DNA of 64,000 bases from Salinicola salarius (GTDB lineage Bacteria; Pseudomonadota; Gammaproteobacteria; Pseudomonadales; Halomonadaceae): NCBI RefSeq assembly GCF_003206135.1, contig NZ_PZJT01000002.1, positions 413,532-477,531 of the forward strand, written 5' to 3'. Position 1 is the first letter of the stretch. The number at the start of each line of letters is the position of its first letter. The translations under genes were made by a program, and so were the position numbers. Below are positions 63,979 through 64,000 of this stretch, piece by piece. The notes below the pieces were generated by a model that was not told where the DNA came from, ran no database searches, and worked only from the letters and a program-made list of their open reading frames with translations.

Positions 63979-64000
63979 CCAGCGACGATATCGTCGCTGG
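63979..64000. terminator. 22-bp palindrome at the window end, probable fpr terminator
   Basis: The last 22 bases form a perfect palindrome (arms CCAGCGACGA and TCGTCGCTGG). It lies 75 bp after fpr. Any T-run would be beyond the window, so the terminator call is provisional. Confidence 0.5.

Overview
The window is high-GC DNA from a gammaproteobacterium. Gene content (a FinR-type LysR gene divergent from fpr, the xseB-ispA-dxs block, aapJQMP, ribA-hemE, a DjlA homologue, salt-tolerant-type amine, purine and hydroxyproline catabolism) best fits a Halomonadaceae member such as Halomonas, Salinicola or Kushneria. That placement is inference from gene content, not from a marker gene. No rRNA, tRNA, CRISPR array, transposase or integrase was recognised.

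Layout. (1) 1-4787: a polyamine-type cluster with a FAD amine oxidase cut by the window edge, an APC permease and a nitrilase-family amidase, with a divergent LuxR-type regulator. (2) 4789-5820: pyrB. (3) 5960-16084: a seven-gene minus-strand type I restriction-modification operon in transcription order: single-TRD hsdS, hsdM, rhuM, two-TRD hsdS, a DUF6119/TIGR04141-like gene, hsdR and a YgjP-like zinc peptidase. Nearly every junction overlaps or is a few bases apart, and base composition changes sharply inside it. (4) 16538-17392: a stress-type short-chain dehydrogenase. (5) 17460-31210: purine and ureide catabolism (IclR regulator, uraD, uraH, 8-oxoguanine deaminase, GntR regulator, allantoin racemase, puuE allantoinase, ureidoglycine aminohydrolase, NCS1 permease, allA). 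It is interrupted by a trans-4-hydroxyproline cluster (D-hydroxyproline dehydrogenase, GntR regulator, deaminase, 2-epimerase). Copies of a TTGTATACAA-type palindrome sit in front of genes of both pathways. (6) 31287-37302: a D-amino-acid cluster (SSS symporter, RidA, N-acyl-D-amino-acid deacylase, RpiR regulator, divergent D-threonine aldolase/D-serine dehydratase-like enzyme). (7) 37303-37751: no gene, but a LacI-type palindrome, a promoter and a strong terminator that together outline a candidate small RNA. (8) 37752-44110: SDR, TonB-dependent receptor, small lipoprotein, serA and a zinc alcohol dehydrogenase.

(9) 44493-56920: mostly housekeeping genes: xseB-ispA-dxs (isoprenoid supply), a DjlA co-chaperone, a methyltransferase, a TetR regulator with a paired SMR efflux system and a clear operator, DUF421, an ABC exporter, a hemolysin-III family protein, ribA, hemE, a DCC-family protein and a VanZ-like protein. 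(10) 57183-61442: the general L-amino-acid ABC transporter aapJQMP behind a sigma-54-like promoter. (11) 61595-64000: a host-attachment-family protein, finR and fpr.

Together the accessory genes describe a cell that scavenges nitrogen and carbon from polyamines, purines, hydroxyproline, D-amino acids and L-amino acids. Most catabolic blocks carry their own divergent or embedded regulator. Start codons were often moved inward from the longest open frame, using ribosome binding sites and family start conservation.
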